A stretch of DNA of 64,000 nucleotides from RUG626 sp051866775 (GTDB lineage Bacteria; Bacillota; Clostridia; Oscillospirales; Oscillospiraceae), in the NCBI GenBank assembly GCA_051866775.1, contig JBJDXR010000047.1:1-64000 (forward strand). The letters run 5' to 3'. Position 1 is the first letter of the stretch, and each line of letters opens with the position of its first letter. Shown one piece after another: positions 33,804 to 41,740 of the stretch. The notes under the pieces were generated by a model. The model did no database searches. It worked only from the letters and a program-made list of their open reading frames with translations, and had not been told where the DNA came from. A program made the translations under genes and the position numbers.

Positions 33804-35483
33804 CTACATAACCATGGCCCGCGTACCGGTCACCGGAGCTCCGTTGATCTTTTGTATGGAAATGAATTTATTATCGTACGCCGGGTCTGTCTCCGGATAG
33901 TCTGCGCGTGTAAATACCCCCCTGGTCTCCCTGCGCTCCCTCGCGGAGAGCATGATCAATTTAGCCATAGTCGACAGCTTTTCTACCTCAAGGCACTTCA
34001 AAAACTCATGGCTGTTGCTGCAATGGAGCGTGTTATACGCTTTTTCAATGATCCTGTCCAAATGACTTAAGCCAACGGCAAACAGCTTCTCGCTTCTTAC
34101 CGACCCGGTGCAGTAATCGAACATGGTCTTCCCAACAGCGATCTCGATCTCCTGCCAGCAGGGAGTGGCCGTGGAGACCTCGCGGGCCAGGATGTCATTG
34201 TAGTGCTCTATTTTTTCCGCAGCCACGGCGTAAGCTTCCGCAGGCTTCTGTTCGCGGCCCCTGCTGTATTTTGCGGCGTTAAGCCCGGCGATGTGTCCTG
34301 ACACTGCCGCAAAGCTGATTCCCCCGATACCGTTTCCTATTTCCTGACCGCCGGCGTACAAGCCCTTTACCGACGTCTCAGACCGCGTATTGCAGTCCAG
34401 TCCGGACCCATAGACCTCCCCAATGGAATTCGGTCCGAACTGTATCATGTGCTTTCTAAAGTCGAAGCCCTCGTCAGCAAGATGATCCAGTGTGCCGCTG
34501 TTGCCCTCGTGCTCCAGCCCCCACTTCATATATTCCGTGTCCTCATCACTGTTCCAGCTGAAATTCATAAACATGGGGTTGCCCTGCGCGATGTTCCGAT
34601 GGAATATCTCACGGTCATGATCCGCCAAATAATCTCCGTATTCCCAGCCCGGAAAGCCTCCGTCATAGTCTGCAAACGGTTTTCCCTCAATATCCGTGTA
34701 CAGTCCAACCCACGTTGATTTTCCACCGCGGGTCAGGAAACGATGTCCCACGCCGTTAGAGAGTTTCTCAAGATTCAGCAGCTTAGCGCCCACATTATAC
34801 GCCGCTACCATTCCGTCTCCCGTATCTGCGGGACACCCGGCCAGATTAAACATATCCCATCCTCGGGTGGTGGTGCGGGTTGGCTTACCCGTTGCCAGAA
34901 CGACGCTCTTACAGCGAATTATTTGTATGCGCGGCATCTCCTCACTTACGTCAATGCATATGGCGCCGCAGATCTCACCGGACTCATCAGTTATCAGCTC
35001 CATGAACGGATGGCGGTTTAGTATCCTTACGCCGCACTTCAGTGCCTGCTTTGTTAGGCAAAGCTTCTGAGTCTGTCCGGCGTACTTCAGATGCACTCCC
35101 TGCTGTCCGGGCGCGTGATGGCCTGCAAACTCATACCTGCCGCGGGGACGCATGGGGATGCCCCACTCCTCCCACTTCTTGCAGCGCTCCCAGCTCTCTG
35201 TGGCGTAGACCTCTATCCAGTCTCTGTCATGCAGGCCCTTGGCCTCCTGTGCGACCTCATATAGCGTGTCGATCCACTGCTCGGGCGTTCCATGTACCTC
35301 GGGAACATAACATTGGAAATGGTCATTTCCGGTAGCCCCATTACCGCTTCGCAAGGAATTAGCCTTATCGGCACAAATCACATCCGCTCCTTCTTCAGCC
35401 GCTGCTATAGCAGCCTCTAGTCCGGCTATCCCTCCTCCGGCAACCAAGACATCACATTCCAATACTTCCTTTATTTCTATCAA
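33804..35483 (-). CDS. FAD-dependent oxidoreductase, fumarate reductase/AprA-like flavoprotein
   Basis: The 559-residue protein has the dinucleotide motif DVLVAGGGIAGLEAA near residues 10-24, then SLRSGNGATGND, HAPGQQGVHLKYAGQ, VVLATGKPTRT and GLYAGGQEIGNGIGG, as in the fumarate reductase/succinate dehydrogenase/APS reductase flavoprotein family. It could reduce a double bond or oxidise its product, using the neighbouring ferredoxin. There is no signal peptide. The start codon is TTG, with GGGGAGG seven bases upstream. It follows the esterase gene by 49 bp in the operon controlled from 36876-36904. Being next to an importer suggests its substrate is taken up. Confidence 0.87.
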   Translation of the reverse strand: MIEIKEVLECDVLVAGGGIAGLEAAIAAAEEGADVICADKANSLRSGNGATGNDHFQCYVPEVHGTPEQWIDTLYEVAQEAKGLHDRDWIEVYATESWERCKKWEEWGIPMRPRGRYEFAGHHAPGQQGVHLKYAGQTQKLCLTKQALKCGVRILNRHPFMELITDESGEICGAICIDVSEEMPRIQIIRCKSVVLATGKPTRTTTRGWDMFNLAGCPADTGDGMVAAYNVGAKLLNLEKLSNGVGHRFLTRGGKSTWVGLYTDIEGKPFADYDGGFPGWEYGDYLADHDREIFHRNIAQGNPMFMNFSWNSDEDTEYMKWGLEHEGNSGTLDHLADEGFDFRKHMIQFGPNSIGEVYGSGLDCNTRSETSVKGLYAGGQEIGNGIGGISFAAVSGHIAGLNAAKYSRGREQKPAEAYAVAAEKIEHYNDILAREVSTATPCWQEIEIAVGKTMFDYCTGSVRSEKLFAVGLSHLDRIIEKAYNTLHCSNSHEFLKCLEVEKLSTMAKLIMLSARERRETRGVFTRADYPETDPAYDNKFISIQKINGAPVTGTRAMVM

Positions 35484-35532
35484 TCTGCTGCCTCCCCTTT
35501 ACCTTAAATCGGAATATAGTTAAAGATCATCC

Positions 35533-36774
35533 TCAGTATGTCATATATTCGTCTACTACGATCTCACCTGTCTTGGAATCCCGTCGGAACTGCTTAAAGA
35601 AGCTCCAAAGAAGCGGACCCATCATAACCATAGGCCAATGTGGGCAGTTCTCTACCGAGATAAAACGGTAGGCATTAATGCCAGCCCGATTAAGGATATC
35701 GATCGTGTAGTGCTCATATCCATAATACTTTGACGTATATTCTCTGTCGCCATAAAAGCCCAGCTCGTGGTGGAGCTTATCTATCGGGGTGTTTATCGGC
35801 GCATCTACATATGACTTGCATCTTTCCACATCCCGCGGCTCGCAGTTGAGCATATCGAGCCTCATGTTTAACCTTCCAAGCATCCATTCTCCATAATCCG
35901 TAAAGCACTTGGGCGGATAAGGGAGGGTAGACATCTTCCCGTTATTTCTTGTGGGATCGCGCATCTCATCTCTGTTTGGGTCTGAGTACGCCTCATCACA
36001 GCGGATGTGCCAACCCCAGTCCATACGGGGCCGCCACGAATTGACCTTTCCATAATTTGATGCCTCGCAGGCGCCACTTATTTGTATTACAGGCACAAAT
36101 ATCTTTCTCAGCTTCTCCGCCTCGTCAAGGGTAAATGGTACGTCCTGATTGTCCCAAGTGCGGAATACAAACGACCCGCAGGGGCCGGCAGCCGTAAGCT
36201 TTTCCGGGATCCTAAAAAGTGAAGCTTCCGTGGCCTGTCCCCCCTGAGAATATCCGCAGAGGTATACCCGCTCTGTATCCACAGGCCATTTTTCAGATAC
36301 AAGGGTTATAAGCCTTTCAGTGTTCTGATAACTGGTGTCCTGCGCCATCACAAGGATAAATTGCTCCTTTTTGACCATCAGCGGCAGCTGATGGGGAAAT
36401 TCATCGCACTCGATAGCACAGCCGCCTCCGTGATTATAGAGTACAAGCGGAAATTTCTTTCCGGCCTCCGCACGCTCAGCCATGTTGTCCGGTATGTATA
36501 TCGCCCAGCGCGTGTAGTAATCCTCAGCTTCATGCATCTCCTTTATAACACCGATAGACCGGAAAAAGCTAAGGCAAGCCTCACCCATGGGGTCTTCCTC
36601 ATAGAGAAAGCGAAGCTGTAAAAGCTCGGCAAACTTATCGCCGTATTCGCTGGCTATAAACGCATCGATGTCTCCATCCTCATTACGCGCGATCCTAAGA
36701 AAGTCCGCAAATTTTTCAAATTTATATCCAGTCTCAGGATTGGTTTTCTGTGACCAATACCAATCGTTTTTCAT
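35533..36774 (-). CDS. Alpha/beta hydrolase (PHB depolymerase-like esterase)
   Basis: The 413-residue product has a single alpha/beta-hydrolase domain: FPLVLYNHGGGCAIE (oxyanion region), nucleophile elbow VYLCGYSQGGQATE (GxSxG) and a late ENCPHWP histidine. It is related to the C-terminal lobe of the hydrolase at 821-2596. No signal peptide is seen. I start at the ATG with AAGGAAGG seven bases upstream, two codons after another ATG. It is the first gene of the cassette 2 operon, behind a consensus promoter and a GntR-type operator. Confidence 0.85.
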   Translation of the reverse strand: MKNDWYWSQKTNPETGYKFEKFADFLRIARNEDGDIDAFIASEYGDKFAELLQLRFLYEEDPMGEACLSFFRSIGVIKEMHEAEDYYTRWAIYIPDNMAERAEAGKKFPLVLYNHGGGCAIECDEFPHQLPLMVKKEQFILVMAQDTSYQNTERLITLVSEKWPVDTERVYLCGYSQGGQATEASLFRIPEKLTAAGPCGSFVFRTWDNQDVPFTLDEAEKLRKIFVPVIQISGACEASNYGKVNSWRPRMDWGWHIRCDEAYSDPNRDEMRDPTRNNGKMSTLPYPPKCFTDYGEWMLGRLNMRLDMLNCEPRDVERCKSYVDAPINTPIDKLHHELGFYGDREYTSKYYGYEHYTIDILNRAGINAYRFISVENCPHWPMVMMGPLLWSFFKQFRRDSKTGEIVVDEYMTY

Positions 36775-36852
36775 TATCATACCTTCCTTTAATTTTTTTA
36801 TATATGTCAAGCATTTTGGAGCTCGCGTATTGCACTCATTTTCGCATTAAAT

Positions 36853-36864
36853 ATTGTATACAAT
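36853..36864. promoter_or_regulatory. GntR-type operator in front of the esterase/importer operon
   Basis: ATTGTATACAAT is a perfect 12-bp palindrome beginning 11 bp downstream of the -10 box at 36876-36881, at about +5 to +16. Near-identical ATTGTATACAGT overlaps the start site of the divergent gntR gene, so the GntR protein probably binds both. Confidence 0.75.
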
Positions 36865-36875
36865 TTATATTAGTG

Positions 36876-36904
36876 ATTATAAGGCATATTATTATTAATG
36901 TCAA
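36876..36904 (-). promoter_or_regulatory. Consensus promoter of the esterase/redox/importer operon
   Basis: On the minus strand TTGACA (36899-36904), a 17-bp spacer and TATAAT (36876-36881) match the sigma-A consensus at all 12 positions. Such a strong promoter is expected to need repression, which the adjacent operator can supply. Confidence 0.8.
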
Positions 36905-36999
36905 CCAAAAATCTGTATTATTTTACTAAAAGTTTATTCAGCTTTCTAATAAAATAGTACTTATTTTAAAATACAAATGAAAATTCTACCAACCTTTTC

Positions 37000-37028
37000 T
37001 TGACAGCATCTTCAAATCAAGATATATT
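37000..37028 (+). promoter_or_regulatory. Predicted promoter of the gntR gene
   Basis: TTGACA (37000-37005), 17-bp spacer, TATATT (37023-37028), 47 bp before the gntR start codon. Confidence 0.75.
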
Positions 37029-37029
37029 A

Positions 37030-37041
37030 ATTGTATACAGT
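37030..37041. promoter_or_regulatory. GntR-type operator at the gntR start site
   Basis: ATTGTATACAGT differs by one base from the palindrome at 36853-36864 and directly follows the gntR -10 box. It implies negative autoregulation. Confidence 0.7.
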
Positions 37042-37075
37042 TTTGTTTTTTAATAAAATAAAAGGATGGATTTAA

Positions 37076-37762
37076 ATGGATACAGATCGTAATACGCCAA
37101 AACGAAAGTCCTCATCCATGCAGGTGTACGAAGCAATAAAAGAAGATATCTTGTGCCGCAGGCTTAAGAGCGGAGAGCCTTTAATTGAAGAAGAATTAGC
37201 AGAAAAATATCACGTCAGCCGAACGCCGATCCGAGAGGCTCTTCGGAAACTCGAAAGTGATAATTTTATAGTCTCATATCCGTATAAGCGGAGCGTGGTA
37301 TGTCGCTTTGAGCTTAAAGACATAATAGAGATAAGCAACGTACGAATTATCCTTGAAAGCGCCTGCTGTCATGACATAGTAGCAAAGGGATATGTCACTG
37401 AAAGCTTGGTCTCACAGCTTGAGGAGTACATAACCGGCTCATATGCCGCATACAACAGCGGAGATTATGAGCGTCCAAAAGTTTTAGGAGATTCTCTTCA
37501 TGATAAAATTATTGAAACTGCCGGAAACTCTCGAATTGAAAAAATAATTCAAAACATGAAAGAACAGCTCAACACTCAATATCTGGTTAGAAACTACGAA
37601 CCGATACATTCTAACGAGCGTATGCTAATAAGTATTCAGGAACACGCCTCTATAGTCAATGCAATTAAGGCGCGTAATGCCGTATTGGCGGAAGAAGCAA
37701 TGCGCGTTCATCTGCTTAACGCGCAGGCAATAATAATAAAAGCGGTAGGCATGGATTTTTGA
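37076..37762 (+). CDS. GntR-family regulator, FadR/FCD subfamily
   Basis: The 228-residue product has an N-terminal winged helix (MQVYEAIKEDILCRRLKSGE and HVSRTPIREALRKLESD, about 15-75) and a helical FCD ligand domain (about 85-220) with His residues in LHDKIIETAGN and EHASIVNAI that suit metal-assisted binding of a carboxylate. It is divergent from the esterase/flavoprotein/ferredoxin/importer operon, and both promoters carry ATTGTATACA-type operators. The ligand is probably an organic acid handled by that operon (inference). AGGATGG precedes the ATG. Confidence 0.93.
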   Translation: MDTDRNTPKRKSSSMQVYEAIKEDILCRRLKSGEPLIEEELAEKYHVSRTPIREALRKLESDNFIVSYPYKRSVVCRFELKDIIEISNVRIILESACCHDIVAKGYVTESLVSQLEEYITGSYAAYNSGDYERPKVLGDSLHDKIIETAGNSRIEKIIQNMKEQLNTQYLVRNYEPIHSNERMLISIQEHASIVNAIKARNAVLAEEAMRVHLLNAQAIIIKAVGMDF

Positions 37763-37805
37763 AAAGGCTCTGTTTTCCATTACCTGGAATTGCCGCACAA
37801 AAATA

Positions 37806-37833
37806 AAAAGGGACAGGTTTTCCTGCCCCTTTT
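37806..37833 (+). terminator. Terminator after gntR
   Basis: AAGGGACAGG-TTTT-CCTGCCCCTT, with one mismatch, is followed by a short T-run, 43 bp past the gntR stop. It also faces the convergent MBL gene. Confidence 0.75.
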
Positions 37834-37904
37834 ATATTAACAGTCCGCTTCGTCCCTACATTGCATACTTTTTTGTCGAATCATACAGCCGGTTCTTTGG
37901 AGTC

Positions 37905-38975
37905 TCACTTGAGTATACTGTTCATCGTATAGGCTATTGTACCAAGACCTTCTACATATTTATTGTACATATACCCGCCGTTTTTTGTTTGGACGCGATA
38001 GGTGTAGTTGTTCTCCGGATCCTCAAGTATCTCATCGCAGGCTTTCACAATATTTGGTACACAGCTGCTCTCAATATCTCCAACAAAGTGGCCGCTGAAA
38101 ATATGGTCAAACTCATGGGCTCTCCCGGCAAGCTTTGCTATTTCATTTCTGAAAGCATTAACCGTGGCAAATTCACCGAATGCAACGTTGGGCTTTGGCC
38201 CGCCTATCATTAACCGCATACTGATTATATCGTCGCCCGCGAAGAATATTCTCGACTTCTTGTCAAGATAGCCCGCAGATCCCGCGCTGTGCCCTCCAAG
38301 AAACACAAGCTCCACATCGTAATCCTTCCCCAGATTAAATATCTTTCCGTCAGGACACGCCACAACGGTATACGGGACATACTCAATAAGGTCCCCCCTT
38401 GGGAAATCATCCCATATTGGTTCGCCGGACTCCTCCTCAAACAGATAGTCCCACATATGCTCATTCTGTCGGATAAGTGCCGGCGCCTCATACTGGTGGC
38501 AGTAGACAGTGCCGAACTGTGCGTTGCCGTATGAATGGTCGAAATGACAGTGAGTATTTACCACGATAAGGGGCATGCCGCCCGTAAGCTGGTTCACAAG
38601 TCCCTTGAGGTTACCAAGCCCCCATGCGGTATCTATGAGCATTGCCTTCTCCGGACCAATTATAAGGTACATCCAAACATACGCTCCGCCGTCCAGACTT
38701 GGTGTGAGCAGCCCATACATGTTTTCACGGAACTGGTAGACCTCCACATAGGGATCCACATCATAGACCTTCTTTGTCTTGTTGCTCTCCCTCAAGAGCT
38801 TCATGTACGCCCAGCAGGTCTCATTAAAATGTAACCTCTGGTATATTCTGTTAACCCCAAAATTGTCCAAAATCGGCTGGTTCATCGGTACACGCTTTTC
38901 CATTGGCAGGCGTGCCCTCTCCTTATCCCCGCCTGCCTGGGGCGGACATTTTACATTGTAAGTGTTAAGCTCCAC
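37905..38975 (-). CDS. MBL-fold metallo-hydrolase (paralogue of 17436-18425)
   Basis: The 356-residue product has the metal motif NTHCHFDHSYGN (HxHxDH), LGGHSAGSAGYL and FFAGDDIISMRL. It shares the layout of the MBL protein at 17436-18425, including YxFREN, IGPEKAMLIDTAWGLGNL. A 50-residue N-terminal extension is present. The start codon is GTG, with GAGAGG upstream. The substrate is unknown; ester, lactone or thioester hydrolysis would fit the neighbourhood. It is a single-gene unit, divergent from the GTPase-like gene. Confidence 0.9.
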   Translation of the reverse strand: MELNTYNVKCPPQAGGDKERARLPMEKRVPMNQPILDNFGVNRIYQRLHFNETCWAYMKLLRESNKTKKVYDVDPYVEVYQFRENMYGLLTPSLDGGAYVWMYLIIGPEKAMLIDTAWGLGNLKGLVNQLTGGMPLIVVNTHCHFDHSYGNAQFGTVYCHQYEAPALIRQNEHMWDYLFEEESGEPIWDDFPRGDLIEYVPYTVVACPDGKIFNLGKDYDVELVFLGGHSAGSAGYLDKKSRIFFAGDDIISMRLMIGGPKPNVAFGEFATVNAFRNEIAKLAGRAHEFDHIFSGHFVGDIESSCVPNIVKACDEILEDPENNYTYRVQTKNGGYMYNKYVEGLGTIAYTMNSILK

Positions 38976-39202
38976 AGTGATTACCTCTCAATTCATTATC
39001 TATGCTTAGGGTACAGTTAACTTTTCTGCAACGCCCAATGAACTATTTGATTGCACCTGAAACATTGATTTTTTTCATAAAAAATGATAAATATAATGTA
39101 TAAAATTAAATATGCAGTTTTGACAATCTTTTACAATCTAAGTCATCACGGTTTTTCATGTCCGGTAAGCTGGAAGACAGTGTTTTTATCCAAAGGAAAG
39201 AG

Positions 39203-39847
39203 ATGAAAATGAGCAATTTAGAGAACGGTTTACTTTTCCAAGAACAAGCGCCCTCTTCTACGACATCTGTTTCAGAGGAAAAACCTCAGATTGCGCCGTC
39301 TAATGAGCCTTTTCTTGCTGTGGGAATAATCGGCAGTGGGGATGTCGGAAAAACGACCTTTCTTCAGGCGGTTTCGAGCTTTATCACAGGGATCAAGGGG
39401 CAAGAGTGTCAGGTATACGGCAGCTCCATTTCCTTTACATGGAATAAAACACCGGTTATAATAAGGGAACTCAGCCTTTCCGATATGGTTCTGGCAAACG
39501 CCGACACTATTTGTTCACTTAAAAAGCTGTACCTTATGGTCAGCCTTATTGACACTATCTCAAAAAACCTGAACGCTTGGTTGGCACAGAAACGCTCTGA
39601 GAGTTTTTGGTTTGATTCAGCGATATTGCCCTTTGCCGGCGTCATCATGAACAAGGCGGACAAGCGTCCGATGAAGAACGAGGCTCTGTTATTCTCCGTT
39701 GATATTCAAAACAGGCTTGCAGCTTTGGAGGTTCTATCAAAGGACTGCAGCAATGTGTTCAACTTTTCCGCGCTCAGGTATCTGGAGGGCACCGAAAAGC
39801 ACGGAAACGGCTTCATTGAAAGATTCTTGAACAGTCTGATAGAATAA
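39203..39847 (+). CDS. P-loop GTPase-like protein (EutP/PduV-like), function unknown
   Basis: The 214-residue product has a Pro/Ser-rich N-terminal tail, a Walker A GSGDVGKT (residues 44-51), an NKAD motif that fits the guanine-specificity NKxD, and FNFSALR resembling the SA(L/K) motif. The DxxG switch II motif is not recognisable; that place reads IIRELSLSDMV. EutP/PduV proteins accompany bacterial microcompartments, but no shell genes are here. I start at the ATG five bases after AAGGA. The N-terminus before residue 35 is low in hydrophobic residues. Confidence 0.72.
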   Translation: MKMSNLENGLLFQEQAPSSTTSVSEEKPQIAPSNEPFLAVGIIGSGDVGKTTFLQAVSSFITGIKGQECQVYGSSISFTWNKTPVIIRELSLSDMVLANADTICSLKKLYLMVSLIDTISKNLNAWLAQKRSESFWFDSAILPFAGVIMNKADKRPMKNEALLFSVDIQNRLAALEVLSKDCSNVFNFSALRYLEGTEKHGNGFIERFLNSLIE

Positions 39848-39863
39848 ACATAAAAGTAAACAA

Positions 39864-39902
39864 TAAAAAAGCAGCCGGAATAGTTATTCCGGCTGCTTTT
39901 TT
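39864..39902. terminator. Bidirectional terminator between convergent genes
   Basis: AAAAAAGCAGCCGGAATA and TATTCCGGCTGCTTTTTT form a perfect 18-bp stem around GT. It serves the GTPase-like gene on the plus strand and the LysR gene on the minus strand. Confidence 0.9.
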
Positions 39903-39905
39903 GCA

Positions 39906-40802
39906 TTACGTTTTCAGATCAACTGCCCCGCCAGGCAGAAGCTCATTAAGGAACAGCGCCATTGCCGGACTATTTCTCTCAATGTCGAAATAAACATTGA
40001 TATTAAAGCTGCACTCGATCTCCGGAATTTTGAGTGCAGAAAAGCTAAGATAATCCTCATGTACCAGTCCTATGGGACAAATCGTACAGCCTTTGCCCAT
40101 ACTCACATTTATGAGCGCCGTCTGTACATTCGGCACATCAACAATATTCGCCTTTCCTCCGGTGATCCGCTGAAGTGCACTTCTGCATTGTGAATAGGGG
40201 CCGCCATTCTCATTATCATCCATAAGAAAGACGGTTTCCCCTGAAAGTGCTCTAAGCCCGGAAAACGGCTCATATACCAGTTTGTGACTCAGTGGAAGAA
40301 ATAAGACGGCTGACTGTCTAAACACACTGTATTGTCTCATGTTCTTCCCGAGGCCGGTAAAATTCGTATATGAAAATGCTATGTCAAAATCACCAAGCCT
40401 GTATGCAAGCTCTTCATCTGGTATTGAGACGGTGTTGAGCGTAATATCACGGTATTTGTCTGAAAATTTCTTACAAAATCCGAGAAACGGAAGCACAGCA
40501 GTACTGTCAGAATACGCAATTTTAATCGTCCCCGTAGCCTTAAGCTTATTCACTGTGATGCGTGAAATAGCCGACTCATACTTTTCCAGTATCTGCGGCA
40601 CACTGTATGAAAACTGTCTACCGGCCTTTGTCAGCATTACATTTCTCGTTGTTCTTGTAAAAAGCTTAAACCCCAGTTCCTCCTCCATTTCGCCTATGTG
40701 GCGGCTCAGTGTGGACTGGGACAGGAACAATATTCTCCCCGCATCGCTGAAATTCAGCGTACTTGCCATCAATGCAAACTCACGTAATCTTTCAATAGTC
40801 AT
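39906..40802 (-). CDS. LysR-family transcriptional regulator
   Basis: The 298-residue product has the N-terminal winged helix (FALMASTLNFSDAGRILFLS and STLSRHIGEMEEELGFKLF) and an effector-binding domain of usual length. It starts 15 bp after another LysR gene (40818-41702) on the same strand, both downstream of importer cassette 3, an unusual tandem. One of the two may control the importer. No strong ribosome site is seen (GGATGA upstream of the ATG). Confidence 0.93.
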   Translation of the reverse strand: MTIERLREFALMASTLNFSDAGRILFLSQSTLSRHIGEMEEELGFKLFTRTTRNVMLTKAGRQFSYSVPQILEKYESAISRITVNKLKATGTIKIAYSDSTAVLPFLGFCKKFSDKYRDITLNTVSIPDEELAYRLGDFDIAFSYTNFTGLGKNMRQYSVFRQSAVLFLPLSHKLVYEPFSGLRALSGETVFLMDDNENGGPYSQCRSALQRITGGKANIVDVPNVQTALINVSMGKGCTICPIGLVHEDYLSFSALKIPEIECSFNINVYFDIERNSPAMALFLNELLPGGAVDLKT

Positions 40803-40817
40803 TTAAATCATCCATGG

Positions 40818-41702
40818 TCAAAGTATACGTCTTAACTTCTTTGTCACATAATCAAGCACCGGATTTGACGCATCCTTCAAGCAGTATGCATACATATCAA
40901 AATTCACAGCCTCCTGCGATACCGGTATAAGAACAAGGTTCCCGGGAAGTGTGACAGGTCTTGAATAAAGCGGAAGAAGCCCAACGGCAATACCAGCTGA
41001 TATGTAATCAAAGAAGAAATTCATTGATACATTATCCTTAAGCACGTTAAAGGACTGGTCAAAACTTTCCAGAAGCTCTATCTCACGTCTGCGGACACTG
41101 GAAATCTCAGTTTCAGGATAAAGGAGCAGCTTTTCCTTCTGAAGATCCTTAAGAGTTACAGAGTTCCTGCAGGAGAGCGGATGGGTCCGCGGCACTATTA
41201 TATACAGCTCAGCCGAACCAATGCCGATCTTTTCAATTTTCTCCGTGGGAGGGTTCTCATCAAAGCCAATATATATATTTATAAGGCCATCGAGCATCTC
41301 CTGCCACGATGTAAATCTCGTTTCATCAAGAAGCGAAACATTGAGATTTACATAATTTTCGTTAAGCTCCGCAAGCACCGAGGACAGCAATTTGGGTATG
41401 CATAGCCCTGACACGGCTATCCTCAGTTCAAGGAAGCTAACATTCTCGGCGTTGCGTCCGCGTCGTATCGATTTTGAATAAATATCTATGATCTCAAAGC
41501 TGTCGGCCAGGAACAACCGCCCCTCCTCCGTCAGCTCAACGGATCTTGAGCTCCTTTCAAGGAGCTTCACGCCAAGCTCAGACTCGAAGTTTGCAAAGCG
41601 CGCGCTCAGCACCGCGGTAGAGACACTAAGCTTCTCGGCAGCTTTTGTAAAACTGCCGAGTTTAGCTATCATGTTGAATTCTATTAGACGATTAAGATCC
41701 AC
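40818..41702 (-). CDS. LysR-family transcriptional regulator
   Basis: The 294-residue product begins with the typical LysR helix-turn-helix (FNMIAKLGSFTKAAEKLSVS, then LSARFANFESELGVKLLERS) and has a full effector domain. The start codon is GTG, with GAGGGA five bases upstream. It lies 38 bp after the ATPase F gene of cassette 3 on the same strand and may be cotranscribed with it, an arrangement that differs from the usual divergent LysR layout. Confidence 0.93.
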   Translation of the reverse strand: MDLNRLIEFNMIAKLGSFTKAAEKLSVSTAVLSARFANFESELGVKLLERSSRSVELTEEGRLFLADSFEIIDIYSKSIRRGRNAENVSFLELRIAVSGLCIPKLLSSVLAELNENYVNLNVSLLDETRFTSWQEMLDGLINIYIGFDENPPTEKIEKIGIGSAELYIIVPRTHPLSCRNSVTLKDLQKEKLLLYPETEISSVRRREIELLESFDQSFNVLKDNVSMNFFFDYISAGIAVGLLPLYSRPVTLPGNLVLIPVSQEAVNFDMYAYCLKDASNPVLDYVTKKLRRIL

Positions 41703-41740
41703 AACAATCCCTCAATCGAACCGCAAGTGCTTTTGCGGTA

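Noticed and set aside
39203..39847. Microcompartment gene (eutP/pduV)
   Set aside because: Only loose similarity, no shell or ethanolamine/propanediol genes nearby, and the switch II motif is missing.
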